From: an uncultured bacterium
GTDB lineage: Bacteria; Actinomycetota; Coriobacteriia; Coriobacteriales; Coriobacteriaceae
DNA: 64,000 nt
Assembly: GCA_905216175.1 (NCBI GenBank)
Contig: CAJMSV010000001.1
Span: 1 to 64,000 of the forward strand
Direction of reading: 5' to 3'
The position numbers were made by a program, and so were the translations under genes. The notes beneath the pieces were generated by a model. It ran no database searches. It saw only the letters and a list, made by a program, of their open reading frames with translations, and had not been told where the DNA came from. Positions 53,306 to 61,382 of the stretch are shown here, piece after piece. Each line of letters begins with the position of its first letter. Within the stretch, counting starts at the first letter, position 1.

Positions 53306-53808
53306 TAGTTCTCCTCCTTGGCGGCGGCGGCGTCCTCAGCAGCCCACTTGGCCTCGAGAGCGGCCTCCTCAGCCATCTCCTTCTCGATGCGCTGCTCAGC
53401 GTTCTTGGCAGCAACAATCTTGGTCTTGATGGGAAGCTTGTGCTGTGCAAGACGCAGAGCCTCGCGAGCGACCTCCTCGGGAACACCCTTGACCTCGAAC
53501 ATGATGCGGCCGGGCTTGACGACGGCCACCCACTCCTCGGGGTTACCCTTACCAGAACCCATGCGAGTCTCGGCAGGCTTCTTGGTGATGGGCTTATCGG
53601 GGAAGATCGTGATGTAGACACGACCGCCACGCTTCATGTAGCGGGTCATGGCGATACGAGCGGCCTCGATCTGACGGTTGGTGATCCAATGGGCCTCGAG
53701 AGCCTGGATACCAAACTCGCCGAAATGCAGCTCGGTATTACCCTTGGCCTGGCCCTTCATGGAGCCACGCTGCACCTTGCGGTGAAGAATACGCTTAGGG
53801 GCAAGCAC
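53305..53808 (-). CDS. rplP: 50S ribosomal protein L16 with C-terminal extension
   Basis: 167 residues, about 25 longer than usual. L16 core: [60 protein letters not shown]. The tail ([20 protein letters not shown]) is an Ala/Glu-rich helix. GTG start overlaps the rpsC stop. Confidence 0.96.
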   Translation of the reverse strand: MLAPKRILHRKVQRGSMKGQAKGNTELHFGEFGIQALEAHWITNRQIEAARIAMTRYMKRGGRVYITIFPDKPITKKPAETRMGSGKGNPEEWVAVVKPGRIMFEVKGVPEEVAREALRLAQHKLPIKTKIVAAKNAEQRIEKEMAEEAALEAKWAAEDAAAAKEEN

Positions 53809-54518
53809 TACTGACCCCTCCTCTCGGAGTTACGACGACGAGGACGGGAAGAGCCCTCGAGTGCAGGGTTGGGAACAGGCTGGCCCGGGAGCTTCTCGCC
53901 CAGGTAGATCCAGACCTTCACGCCGCAAGCGCCCATGGTGGTGCTGGCGACAGCCGTGCCGTAGTCGATCTTGGCACGGAGGGTGTGCAGAGGCACGCGA
54001 CCCTCACGGTACCACTCACGACGGCCCATCTCGGCACCGCCGAGACGACCGGAGCACTGGATACGGATGCCCTTAGCGCCGGCCTTGCGGGCGGACTGGA
54101 CAGCCTTGCGCATAGCGCGACGGAAGGCAACGCGGCCCTCGAGCTGCTCGGCGATAGACTGAGCAACGAGGTTGGCGTCGAGCTCGGGGCGCTTGATCTC
54201 GACAACGTCGACGGAGAGCTGGCCCTTGGAGACGCCAGCGACCTTCTCGAGCTCGGTGCGGAGGGTATCGATCTCGGCACCCTTCTTACCGATGACAACG
54301 CCGGGGCGAGCGGTGAGGATGATGACCTTCACCTTGTCGCCAGCGCGCTCGATCTCGACGCGGGAGACAGCTGCGCGGGAAAGACGCTTCTCGAGGTACT
54401 TGCGGATCTCGAGATCGTTACCGAGGGTCTTAGCGTAATCCTTCTCTGCGAACCAGCGGGAGCGCCAGTTCTCGGTGATGCCAAGACGTTAGCCGGTGGT
54501 GTAGTCTTTCTGACTCAT
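53808..54518 (-). pseudogene. rpsC: 30S ribosomal protein S3 with in-frame TAA at codon 10
   Basis: The natural start is ATG 54518, 6 bases after rplV: MSQKDYTTG, then TAA (54489-54491), then [19 protein letters not shown] in the same frame and the KH domain ([19 protein letters not shown]), [20 protein letters not shown] and [12 protein letters not shown] to 53808, 236 codons in all. The stop replaces the aromatic residue usually before RLGI (TTC/TAC), so one substitution explains it. S3 is essential; the next in-frame start (GTG 54332) would remove 62 residues. A base-call error, readthrough, or a second gene copy is needed. Confidence 0.9.
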
Positions 54519-54524
54519 ACAGCT

Positions 54525-54896
54525 TTACGCCTCCTCTCGAGGAGCAACGACGACGGTGATGTGGGATGTACGCTTCTGATTGCGAGTAGCGGATCCCTTG
54601 GCGCGGGGACGGATGCGCTTAAGCGTCGGACCCTCGTCAACATAGGCAGCGGCGACAACCAGGTTGTCGGCACGCAGACCGTTGTTGTTCTCGGCGTTCG
54701 CAACGGCGGAACGGAGAACCTTCTCGACATCCACGGCGACGGCGCGGTCGCAGAAGTGGAGGATGTCGAAGGCCTGAGCGACAGGCTTGCGGCGGATCAG
54801 ATCGACCACCAGGCGGGCCTTGCTGGGGGAAACACGCACGTACTTAGCGACGGCGCGAACCTCGGTGGCCTCAGTTTCAATAGACTTAGTTGCCAT
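54525..54896 (-). CDS. rplV: 50S ribosomal protein L22
   Basis: 123 residues. Lines the exit tunnel. [40 protein letters not shown] and the C-terminal [20 protein letters not shown] (beta-hairpin end) are typical. Between rpsS and rpsC. Confidence 0.97.
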   Translation of the reverse strand: MATKSIETEATEVRAVAKYVRVSPSKARLVVDLIRRKPVAQAFDILHFCDRAVAVDVEKVLRSAVANAENNNGLRADNLVVAAAYVDEGPTLKRIRPRAKGSATRNQKRTSHITVVVAPREEA

Positions 54897-54910
54897 TTAC
54901 GGTTAACCCC

Positions 54911-55171
54911 CTATTTGGCCTTGTGGCCACGGAACGTACGAGTCGGCGCGAACTCGCCGAGCTTGTGACCAACCATGGACTCGGTAACATACACGGGCAC
55001 ATGCTTGCGGCCGTCGTGGACGGCGATGGTGTGACCAACCATCTCGGGGAAGATGGTGGACGCGCGGGACCAGGTCTTCACGACGTCCTTCTTGCCAGCC
55101 TCGTTCATCGCGGTGATACGCGAGAGAAGGCGAGTCTCCACGAACGGGCCCTTTTTGAGACTTCTGCTCAT
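54911..55171 (-). CDS. rpsS: 30S ribosomal protein S19
   Basis: 86 residues. [40 protein letters not shown] and [15 protein letters not shown] are diagnostic. Between rplB and rplV. Confidence 0.98.
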   Translation of the reverse strand: MSRSLKKGPFVETRLLSRITAMNEAGKKDVVKTWSRASTIFPEMVGHTIAVHDGRKHVPVYVTESMVGHKLGEFAPTRTFRGHKAK

Positions 55172-55203
55172 AAGTGCTTTCTCCTAAAACTCGGTATCCG
55201 AAA

Positions 55204-56034
55204 TTACTTCTTACGGCGACGAATGATGTGCTGGTTCGAGACCTTCTTCTTCTTGCGCGTACGAAGGCCCTTCGTCGGCTTACCCCAGGGGGTAACAGAG
55301 GGACGACCAGAGGTGTGGTTCTTGCCCTCGCCACCGCCGTGCGGGTGGTCGACAGGGTTCATGACGGTACCGCGGACGGTCGGGCGCACGTTCATGTGAC
55401 GCTTACGGCCGGCCTTGCCGATGACGATGTTGGAGTGATCGGCGTTGCCGACCTCACCGACGGTGGCGCGGCAGGTAACGAGGATGCGGCGCATCTCGGA
55501 GGAAGGCATACGGACGATAGCGTACTTGCCCTCCTTACCCATCAGCTGGCAGGAGTTACCGGCGGAACGGGCGATAGCAGCGCCCTTGCCCGGCTGGAAC
55601 TCGACGGCGTGGATGAGCGTACCGACGGGGAAGTCGGCGAGGGGCAGAGCGTTGCCCGGCTTGATGTCGGCGTCAGAACCGGACATGATGGTCTGACCGA
55701 CCTCGAGGCCCTTGGGGGCCAGGATGTAGCGCTTCTCACCGTCAGCGTAGTGCAGCAGAGCGATGCGAGCGGAACGGTTCGGATCGTACTCGATCGTGGC
55801 AACCTTGGCGGGCACGCCGTCCTTGTTGCGCTTGAAGTCGATCACGCGGTAACGACGCTTCACGCCGCCGCCCTGGTGGCGGGTGGTGATGCGGCCGTTG
55901 TTGTTACGACCGGCCTTCTTGGGCAGGGGCTCGAGAAGAGACTTCTCGGGCTTGGCGCAGGTGATCTCGGAGAAGTCGGAGATCGTCTGCCAACGCCTAC
56001 CAGCGGAGGTCGGCTTAAGGTGCTTTACAGCCAT
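55204..56034 (-). CDS. rplB: 50S ribosomal protein L2
   Basis: 276 residues from the ATG at 56034 ([18 protein letters not shown]); longer starts add unrelated sequence. [40 protein letters not shown] and [20 protein letters not shown], which includes the peptidyl-transferase-proximal His, identify L2. Confidence 0.98.
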   Translation of the reverse strand: MAVKHLKPTSAGRRWQTISDFSEITCAKPEKSLLEPLPKKAGRNNNGRITTRHQGGGVKRRYRVIDFKRNKDGVPAKVATIEYDPNRSARIALLHYADGEKRYILAPKGLEVGQTIMSGSDADIKPGNALPLADFPVGTLIHAVEFQPGKGAAIARSAGNSCQLMGKEGKYAIVRMPSSEMRRILVTCRATVGEVGNADHSNIVIGKAGRKRHMNVRPTVRGTVMNPVDHPHGGGEGKNHTSGRPSVTPWGKPTKGLRTRKKKKVSNQHIIRRRKK

Positions 56035-56158
56035 TACAATCCCTTTCAATAGGAATCCGTTAGCCATCGCAGACAGGGATTCGAGGTTCTGCCTCGGGTG
56101 CGATGACACCGGACTTATACACGGTTCCGGGCGTGTCCATTTTATACGCCCAAAACCT

Positions 56159-56194
56159 TGAGCTCCCGCCTCCCCTATTTGGGAGGCATGAGCT
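56159..56194. other. Interrupted hairpin between rplW and rplB
   Basis: GAGCTC-N2-GCCTCCC and GGGAGGC-N2-GAGCTC pair around CTATTT. It sits in a 179-base spacer within the ribosomal operon. No T-tract; possible processing site or attenuator. Confidence 0.45.
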
Positions 56195-56213
56195 CACTCA
56201 ACAGCAGCGAGTC

Positions 56214-56501
56214 TTAGGCCTGGTTGCCAAAGACCTCGATGGTGTCGCCCTCGGCCAGCGTGACGATGGCCTTCTTCCAAGAACGGGTCTTGCCGGCGAC
56301 ATAGCGCACGCGCTTGGTCTTGGGCTTGACCGTCAGGGTGTTCACGCGAACGACCTTGACGCCGAAGATCTCCTCGACAGCGTCCTTGATCTGATACTTG
56401 TTAGCATCCTTGGCGACCTCGAACGTGTACTTGTTCAGCTCCATGCCGGAGAAGGAACGCTCGGACACGATCGGACGGATGATGATCTCGTGGGCGGTCA
56501 T
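56214..56501 (-). CDS. rplW: 50S ribosomal protein L23
   Basis: 95 residues. Tunnel-exit protein docking SRP and trigger factor: IIRPIVSERSFSGMELNKYT, IKDAVEEIFGVKVVRVNTLT. Start abuts the rplD stop. Confidence 0.97.
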   Translation of the reverse strand: MTAHEIIIRPIVSERSFSGMELNKYTFEVAKDANKYQIKDAVEEIFGVKVVRVNTLTVKPKTKRVRYVAGKTRSWKKAIVTLAEGDTIEVFGNQA

Positions 56502-57128
56502 TTATGCAAGCACCTCCCCGAAGTGAGCGGCGATGTCGGCGGGCATCAGCACAGCGTTGTTGTTAACGAGATCGTAGGTGTTGGCCTCGTCGGCAGTGAT
56601 GATGAACGTCTTGGGAATGTTGCGGAACGACAGGTAGGCGTTGACGTCCTCATCGCGAACGATGATGGTCAGACGCTTGCCCTCAAGGCCGAGAGCCTTG
56701 AGCATGGCGACGGCAGCCTTGGTGGAAGGCTTCTCGAAGCCGTAGTCGTCGACGAGCACGAGCTCGCCATCGGCCAGCTTGGCGGACAGCGCGGAGCGCA
56801 TAGCCAGCTTGACCTCCTTGTTGTTCATACGCTTAGCGTAGGAACGGGGCTTGGGGGCGAAGACAACGCCACCGTGACGCCACTGGGCAGCACGGATGGA
56901 ACCCTGACGGGCACGGCCGGTGCCCTTCTGACGCCAAGGCTTCTTGCCGCCACCGGAAACCTCAGAGCGACCCTTAGCAGACTGGGTGCCCTGACGCCAA
57001 GAGGCCATCTGGCACTTGACGATGTGGTGCATAACGTGGATGTTCGGCTCGATGCCGTACACCTCAGCGGCGAGCTCGGCCTCGGCGACCTTCTTGCCCT
57101 CGCTGTTCTTTACTTCAAACTTTGCCAT
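56502..57128 (-). CDS. rplD: 50S ribosomal protein L4
   Basis: 208 residues. GRSEVSGGGKKPWRQKGTGR, ARQGSIRAAQWRHGGVVFAP and AMRSALSAKLADGELVLVDD are diagnostic. In E. coli L4 autoregulates the S10 operon through a leader; whether that holds here is unknown. Confidence 0.98.
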   Translation of the reverse strand: MAKFEVKNSEGKKVAEAELAAEVYGIEPNIHVMHHIVKCQMASWRQGTQSAKGRSEVSGGGKKPWRQKGTGRARQGSIRAAQWRHGGVVFAPKPRSYAKRMNNKEVKLAMRSALSAKLADGELVLVDDYGFEKPSTKAAVAMLKALGLEGKRLTIIVRDEDVNAYLSFRNIPKTFIITADEANTYDLVNNNAVLMPADIAAHFGEVLA

Positions 57129-57174
57129 TTAAGTGTTCTCCTTGGTATGACGCTGGGCTAAATGGGCTGGGCCC

Positions 57175-57795
57175 TTAGGCCATACGGATGGCGACGAGAC
57201 CATTCTTGGCACCCGGGACAGCGCCCTTGACCAAGATGAGGTTCTGCTCGGCATCGATGCGGACAACGGAAAGGTTCTTGACGGTAACGCGCTCGTTACC
57301 CATGTGACCGGCCATCTTGACGCCCTTGAGGACGCGCGCAGGATAGGCGCACTGACCGATAGAACCGGGGTGACGCTGGAAGTGAGAACCATGCGTCATA
57401 GGACCGCGGCGCTGACCCCAGCGCTTGATGCGACCCTGGAAGCCCTTACCCTTGGAGGTACCGATGACGTCGACCTTCTCGACATCAGCGAAATCAGCGA
57501 CGGTGACGACCTCGCCGACCTTGTGCTCCTCGCCGTTCTCGACGCGGACCTCACGAAGGAAGCGAACAGGCTCGACGCCAGCCTTGGCGAAGTGACCAGC
57601 CATGGGCTTGTTCACGTTCTTGGCCTTGATGTCGCCGAAACCGATCTGGACGGCGTCATAGCCGTCGGTTGCCTGAGTTTTAACCTGCGAGACAGCGCAG
57701 GGGCCAGCCTGGATGACCGTGACGGGAACGACGTTGTCGTCCTCGTCCCAAACCTGGGTCATGCCAATCTTGCGGCCGAGAATCATGCTGATCAA
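57175..57795 (-). CDS. rplC: 50S ribosomal protein L3, first gene of the proximal block
   Basis: 206 residues. [40 protein letters not shown] and [20 protein letters not shown] identify L3. A TTG at 57795 with GGGA upstream gives the canonical MISxILGRK N-terminus; an ATG at 57786 is the alternative. rpsJ (S10), normally just upstream, is absent. Confidence 0.96.
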   Translation of the reverse strand: MISMILGRKIGMTQVWDEDDNVVPVTVIQAGPCAVSQVKTQATDGYDAVQIGFGDIKAKNVNKPMAGHFAKAGVEPVRFLREVRVENGEEHKVGEVVTVADFADVEKVDVIGTSKGKGFQGRIKRWGQRRGPMTHGSHFQRHPGSIGQCAYPARVLKGVKMAGHMGNERVTVKNLSVVRIDAEQNLILVKGAVPGAKNGLVAIRMA

Positions 57796-58156
57796 GATAT
57801 GATCCCAACTCTCGCGTGGTCTTGGGACAATGCGTACACCACCGAGCGTACGCCCCTAGAGGACCACTACTTACACGACGTGCTCCCCAGCCTTGTATAG
57901 CGTCCGGACTACCTGACAACCCTATTAAGCAGGCATTTTGTCCAGCCAGAATACTCCCCTGGTTACACACAGCTGTTTAGTATACACGGCTGCGGGCGTA
58001 TCCATCGAGATTCATATTTCACTCACATTGTTTACGCAGGTAAAGTGCGCGGAGTCGCCTGGGGCCGGCAGAGCGGCGGCGAAATATATTAAGGTTGCTG
58101 CTCTGCCGGGCCTGGGAGACGACACGTTGACGCCTGCTTAACTCTGCTCGCTCAGG
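57796..58156 (-). promoter_or_regulatory. Leader and promoter region of the rplC operon
   Basis: No gene and no rpsJ. On the minus strand TATACT (complement of about 57978-57983) is a possible -10 about 190 bases before rplC; its -35 is weak. Downstream of it are stems TTGGGA/TCCCAA (about 57806-57826) and GCGTAC/GTACGC (about 57832-57853), suggesting a structured leader that could host ribosomal-protein autoregulation. Confidence 0.4.
58063..58112. repeat. GC-rich inverted repeat before the phosphatase end
   Basis: GGCCGGCAGAGCGGCGGC (58063-58080) pairs with 58094-58112 with three mismatches or bulges around GAAATATATTAAG. No T-tract on either strand. It lies between the histidine-phosphatase stop and the rplC leader. 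Confidence 0.7.
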
Positions 58157-58777
58157 CTAAAGACTTTGTTGAGGATCGATGATCTGCTGCAAGGTGAACT
58201 TACATTGGGACGTGTCGCATTCTTCTTGCGAATCCTCAAAATCAAAGATCATGATGGCGCAGTTGGGGAGCTTTGCTGAGAGTTCGAAGCCCTCTGGGGC
58301 GGCGGCTTTGATGAATTGGCGGCTGGCGCTGCCGTGGCTTACTGCTAGGAGGGTTTCGATGCCCTCGGCGCTTATGAGATTGGTGAGGGTGTCCACCATG
58401 CGCTCTTGCAGTGCCCGGCTTCCTTCTCCTCCGAAGGGGACCAGGTCCTCGCCCGGATCCCAGACGTCGGTGGGCAGAGCGCCGTGGGGGCCTGCTTCGA
58501 AGGTGCCGTAGCAGCGCTCGATGATGCCTTCGCAGGACTCGACTGCTGCGTCCGGGCCAAGGAGTTCGGTTGCGACGAGGCTTGCCGTGTCCATGGCTCG
58601 GCCTAAGGGTGATGAGACCACTTTGTCGGGGACAACGTCGTGGCCCTTGAGCCATGCGGCTGCCATTCCCGCTTGTTTGCGGCCAAGGTCGGTCAGCGGT
58701 GAATCGCAGCGGCCCTGGACCAGCTTTTTGACGTTGAACTCCGTCTGACCGTGGCGGAGCAGATACAGCCTCTTCAT
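58157..58777 (-). CDS. Histidine phosphatase (phosphoglycerate mutase-like) protein
   Basis: 206 residues. LYLLRHGQTEFNVKKLVQGR holds the catalytic RHG; SSPLGRAMDTASLVA, the acidic ERCYGTFEAG and LAVSHGSASRQFI complete the pocket. Substrate unknown; cofactor-independent of 2,3-bisphosphoglycerate specificity cannot be judged. Upstream of the ribosomal genes and on the same strand. Confidence 0.9.
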   Translation of the reverse strand: MKRLYLLRHGQTEFNVKKLVQGRCDSPLTDLGRKQAGMAAAWLKGHDVVPDKVVSSPLGRAMDTASLVATELLGPDAAVESCEGIIERCYGTFEAGPHGALPTDVWDPGEDLVPFGGEGSRALQERMVDTLTNLISAEGIETLLAVSHGSASRQFIKAAAPEGFELSAKLPNCAIMIFDFEDSQEECDTSQCKFTLQQIIDPQQSL

Positions 58778-58816
58778 ATTCTCCCCTTCTGTATAACTTG
58801 CTTTGCCGGCACAGCC

Positions 58817-59971
58817 CTACTCGTGGGTATGCCCTACGTAGTCTTCGTCGATCGTAATCTTGGCAATCGACTTGGGATATTCCGATTCGACCCGTTGTGC
58901 CAGCGCGTGCTTTAAGTCTTCGGCACTCATCTGCAGATCCGAGGGACGCACGCAGTCAAAGATCACGTTGGTGTGCGTGGGACCCGGCACACAGCGCAAA
59001 TCGTGAATTGAAAGGCGACCATCGATCTCCTGGGTCATGGCGTTGATGCGCAGACGCATGCTTGCCACCTTTGGATCGTCGGTCACGATGGGATCGTAAT
59101 GGAGTGTGACGATCATGCCGTCTTCGACCCTAAACGACTGCTCGATGTTATCGAGCGTGTCGTGACTTTCCAGCGGGCTGGCTTCGGCTGCCATCTCGGC
59201 GTGGGCACTTGCGAACTTTCTGCCTGGGCCGTAGTCGTGAACCATCAGATCGTGAACGCCCAAAACGCCGGGATAGCTCATGATCTTGTCTCGAATGTGC
59301 TTGACCAGCTTAGGATCGGGCGACTGACCCAAAAGCGGGCTCACCGTATCTTGAATAAGTTCAAAGCCGCTCCAGCCAATATAGGCGCCAACGGCAAGGC
59401 CGACCCATGCGTCAAGATTGATGTGCGTCACCTGCGAAACAATTGCGCACGCTAACACGGCGCCCGTGGCTAGGACATCGTTCTTGGAATCCTGCGCGGT
59501 CGCATGCAGCGTATCGGACTCGATACGGTCACCGAGCTTTTGGTTGAGGGCCGCCATCCAGAGCTTTACGGCCATCGAAAGCACTAGAACTGCCACCAGG
59601 GCAAGCGAGAACTCGACAGGTTCAGGGTGGATGACGCGCTCAACCGAGGACTTCACCAGCTCAACGCCAATCAGCAGCACGAGTGCCGCCACGACCAGAC
59701 CCGAGAGATACTCGTAGCGACCGTGGCCGTAAGGATGTTCGGGATCGGCCGGCTTGCTCGCCAGCTTAAAGCCCAGCACGCTCACGATATTCGAGCTGGC
59801 ATCGGACAGGTTGTTCATGGCATCCGCCACGATCGAAACCGATCCCGAAACCACACCAATTGCGCCCTTCGCAGCACAAAGCGCAACATTGGCGAGAATA
59901 CACACCACGCCCGTCAACGTGCCCACGCGCGCACGGTCGCCCTGTGCGCGCTTAACAATCCACTCGACCAT
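58817..59971 (-). CDS. Cation diffusion facilitator family transporter
   Basis: 384 residues. Six spans; VSIVADAMNNLSDASSNIVS and HATAQDSKNDVLATGAVLAC are the two metal-coordinating helices (D-x3-D-like), and HPYGHGRYEYLSGL is the conserved loop. A C-terminal cytoplasmic domain of about 170 residues (MSYPGVLGVHDLMVHDYGPG) is doubled in length compared with ZitB-type. Metal (Zn, Mn, Fe) undetermined. Confidence 0.9.
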   Translation of the reverse strand: MVEWIVKRAQGDRARVGTLTGVVCILANVALCAAKGAIGVVSGSVSIVADAMNNLSDASSNIVSVLGFKLASKPADPEHPYGHGRYEYLSGLVVAALVLLIGVELVKSSVERVIHPEPVEFSLALVAVLVLSMAVKLWMAALNQKLGDRIESDTLHATAQDSKNDVLATGAVLACAIVSQVTHINLDAWVGLAVGAYIGWSGFELIQDTVSPLLGQSPDPKLVKHIRDKIMSYPGVLGVHDLMVHDYGPGRKFASAHAEMAAEASPLESHDTLDNIEQSFRVEDGMIVTLHYDPIVTDDPKVASMRLRINAMTQEIDGRLSIHDLRCVPGPTHTNVIFDCVRPSDLQMSAEDLKHALAQRVESEYPKSIAKITIDEDYVGHTHE

Positions 59972-60088
59972 CTACATCCGCCCCCACGGTACTACCTATA
60001 TATCTATTGCTCAAACGGATTGTAGTGTAGCCACTTTGTCCCCCAGATACAAAAAGGCCGCAACCCACACGGGCCACGACCTTGGAAT

Positions 60089-60114
60089 GTGACATGTGAG
60101 ACTGTCCCTTTGTC
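60089..60114. repeat. Degenerate GGGACAG palindrome after the PTS gene
   Basis: TGTGACATGTGAGACTGTCC followed by CTTTGTCGA. The centre is the complement of GGGACAGTCTC. Only four bases of each arm (GACA/TGTC) still pair, so it is a decayed relative of 61352-61382. Confidence 0.55.
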
Positions 60115-60190
60115 GATCGATTTATGCGCTTACTTCAGCAGCGCTCGCCACTGTTTCGGGCGAATCGGCTCCATCCCCCGTCGTCTGCCC

Positions 60191-61336
60191 CTACGTCGGC
60201 ACCACGCCAAAGCAGTAGCTCAGCGCCGCAGACACCGCAAATGCCACACCGCCGGCAGCACAGCACCACAGCAGGTTCGAGATGCCGCCCGTGGCAAAGC
60301 CAATGACCATGAGGACATTCGTCATGCCGATGGTATAGGCCGTAACGTGGCCCACGGCCGCAACAAGGCCTCCGACGGCGCCGCCAATGGCCATGCACGT
60401 CAGGCACCTGCCATATTTAAAGCCGCAACCGTACAGCGCCGGCTCGCTTACGCCACCAAGCACACCCGAGATCGAATAGCCCAGCATGAGCGCCTTCTCG
60501 TCCTTATCCGCAACGCGGAGCGACGCGCCAAAGGGCATGCCCCAAACGGCGAACGTCGCCATCGTCGCGGCGATCAGGATGCACGAATCCGTTCCCACAC
60601 TCATGAACTGCGCGTAGGCAAGCGATAGGACAACGTTGCTGACGCCGGCAATCTTTAGGAACTCCCAGCCCGCGGCAAGCCCCATGAGCGTGAGCAGCGA
60701 CACGATGCCACCGGAATTGCCAAGCATAAACATAAGCTGGCCCAACAGCATGCCCAGATAGCTGCCCGCCGGCGCCGTAATACACAGCGAAACCGGAACC
60801 ATGACAAGCATGGTCACAAACGGAACGAACGAAAACGCCACGGCCTTAGGGATAACGCGCTGAAAGAAACACTCCACTCGCCATAGCACGGGCACCGAGA
60901 TGAGAACCGGAATAACAGTCGTCGTGTAATCGTTGACCGGCGCGGGAAGCAGACCATACACGGAAGTCATCGATGCCCCCGTCGTCGATGCGGCATCGAC
61001 GAGCTTAAGCAGATCGGGCGCAATCAATACGCCGCCCAGCATCATGCCTAGCTGCTCCGAGCAACCGAGCTGGCGGGCGGCCGCCCAACCAAGATAAATG
61101 GGCAAAAAGTAGTAGCCGGCGTTATAGAGCCAACTGTAGAACAGGCGATAGATTTCGGAATCGGCAGACCACAGGCCCAGCATACCTTCGCCCATAATGA
61201 CGGCGACGGTGCGGAACAACGCCGCGCAGACAATAAACGGCAGCGCCGACATCATGCTTTTGGACAGATAGTCCACCACGGCCATGGCGTTTGATGAAAC
61301 CGTCGTTGTAAACGAGGTGTTAGAAACTTGTGACAT
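60191..61336 (-). CDS. PTS system EIIC component, glucoside-type
   Basis: 381 residues from ATG 61336, with AAAGG upstream. About ten hydrophobic spans; SMMSALPFIVCAALFRTVAV, GWAAARQLGCSEQLGMMLGG and GYSISGVLGGVSEPALYGCG (the substrate-region Glu in EPALYG) match the sucrose/beta-glucoside EIIC family. No EIIA or EIIB domain and no such genes beside it, so it must pair with components elsewhere. Flanked at both ends by related palindromes. Confidence 0.85.
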   Translation of the reverse strand: MSQVSNTSFTTTVSSNAMAVVDYLSKSMMSALPFIVCAALFRTVAVIMGEGMLGLWSADSEIYRLFYSWLYNAGYYFLPIYLGWAAARQLGCSEQLGMMLGGVLIAPDLLKLVDAASTTGASMTSVYGLLPAPVNDYTTTVIPVLISVPVLWRVECFFQRVIPKAVAFSFVPFVTMLVMVPVSLCITAPAGSYLGMLLGQLMFMLGNSGGIVSLLTLMGLAAGWEFLKIAGVSNVVLSLAYAQFMSVGTDSCILIAATMATFAVWGMPFGASLRVADKDEKALMLGYSISGVLGGVSEPALYGCGFKYGRCLTCMAIGGAVGGLVAAVGHVTAYTIGMTNVLMVIGFATGGISNLLWCCAAGGVAFAVSAALSYCFGVVPT

Positions 61337-61351
61337 GGAACGCCTTTCCCA

Positions 61352-61382
61352 ATGTGACATGCGAGCTTTCCCTTTGTCACAT
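61352..61382. repeat. Palindrome overlapping the accDA stop
   Basis: ATGTGACA (61352-61359) pairs perfectly with TGTCACAT (61375-61382) around TGCGAGCTTTCCCTT. The TGA stop of accDA (61377-61379) lies in the right arm. Related to 60089-60114. Confidence 0.75.

Noticed and set aside
16565..54491. Stop-codon reassignment of TAG/TAA
   Set aside because: Many genes in the window end at TAA or TAG in expected places, so neither codon is generally reassigned; isolated mutations, errors or suppression are simpler.
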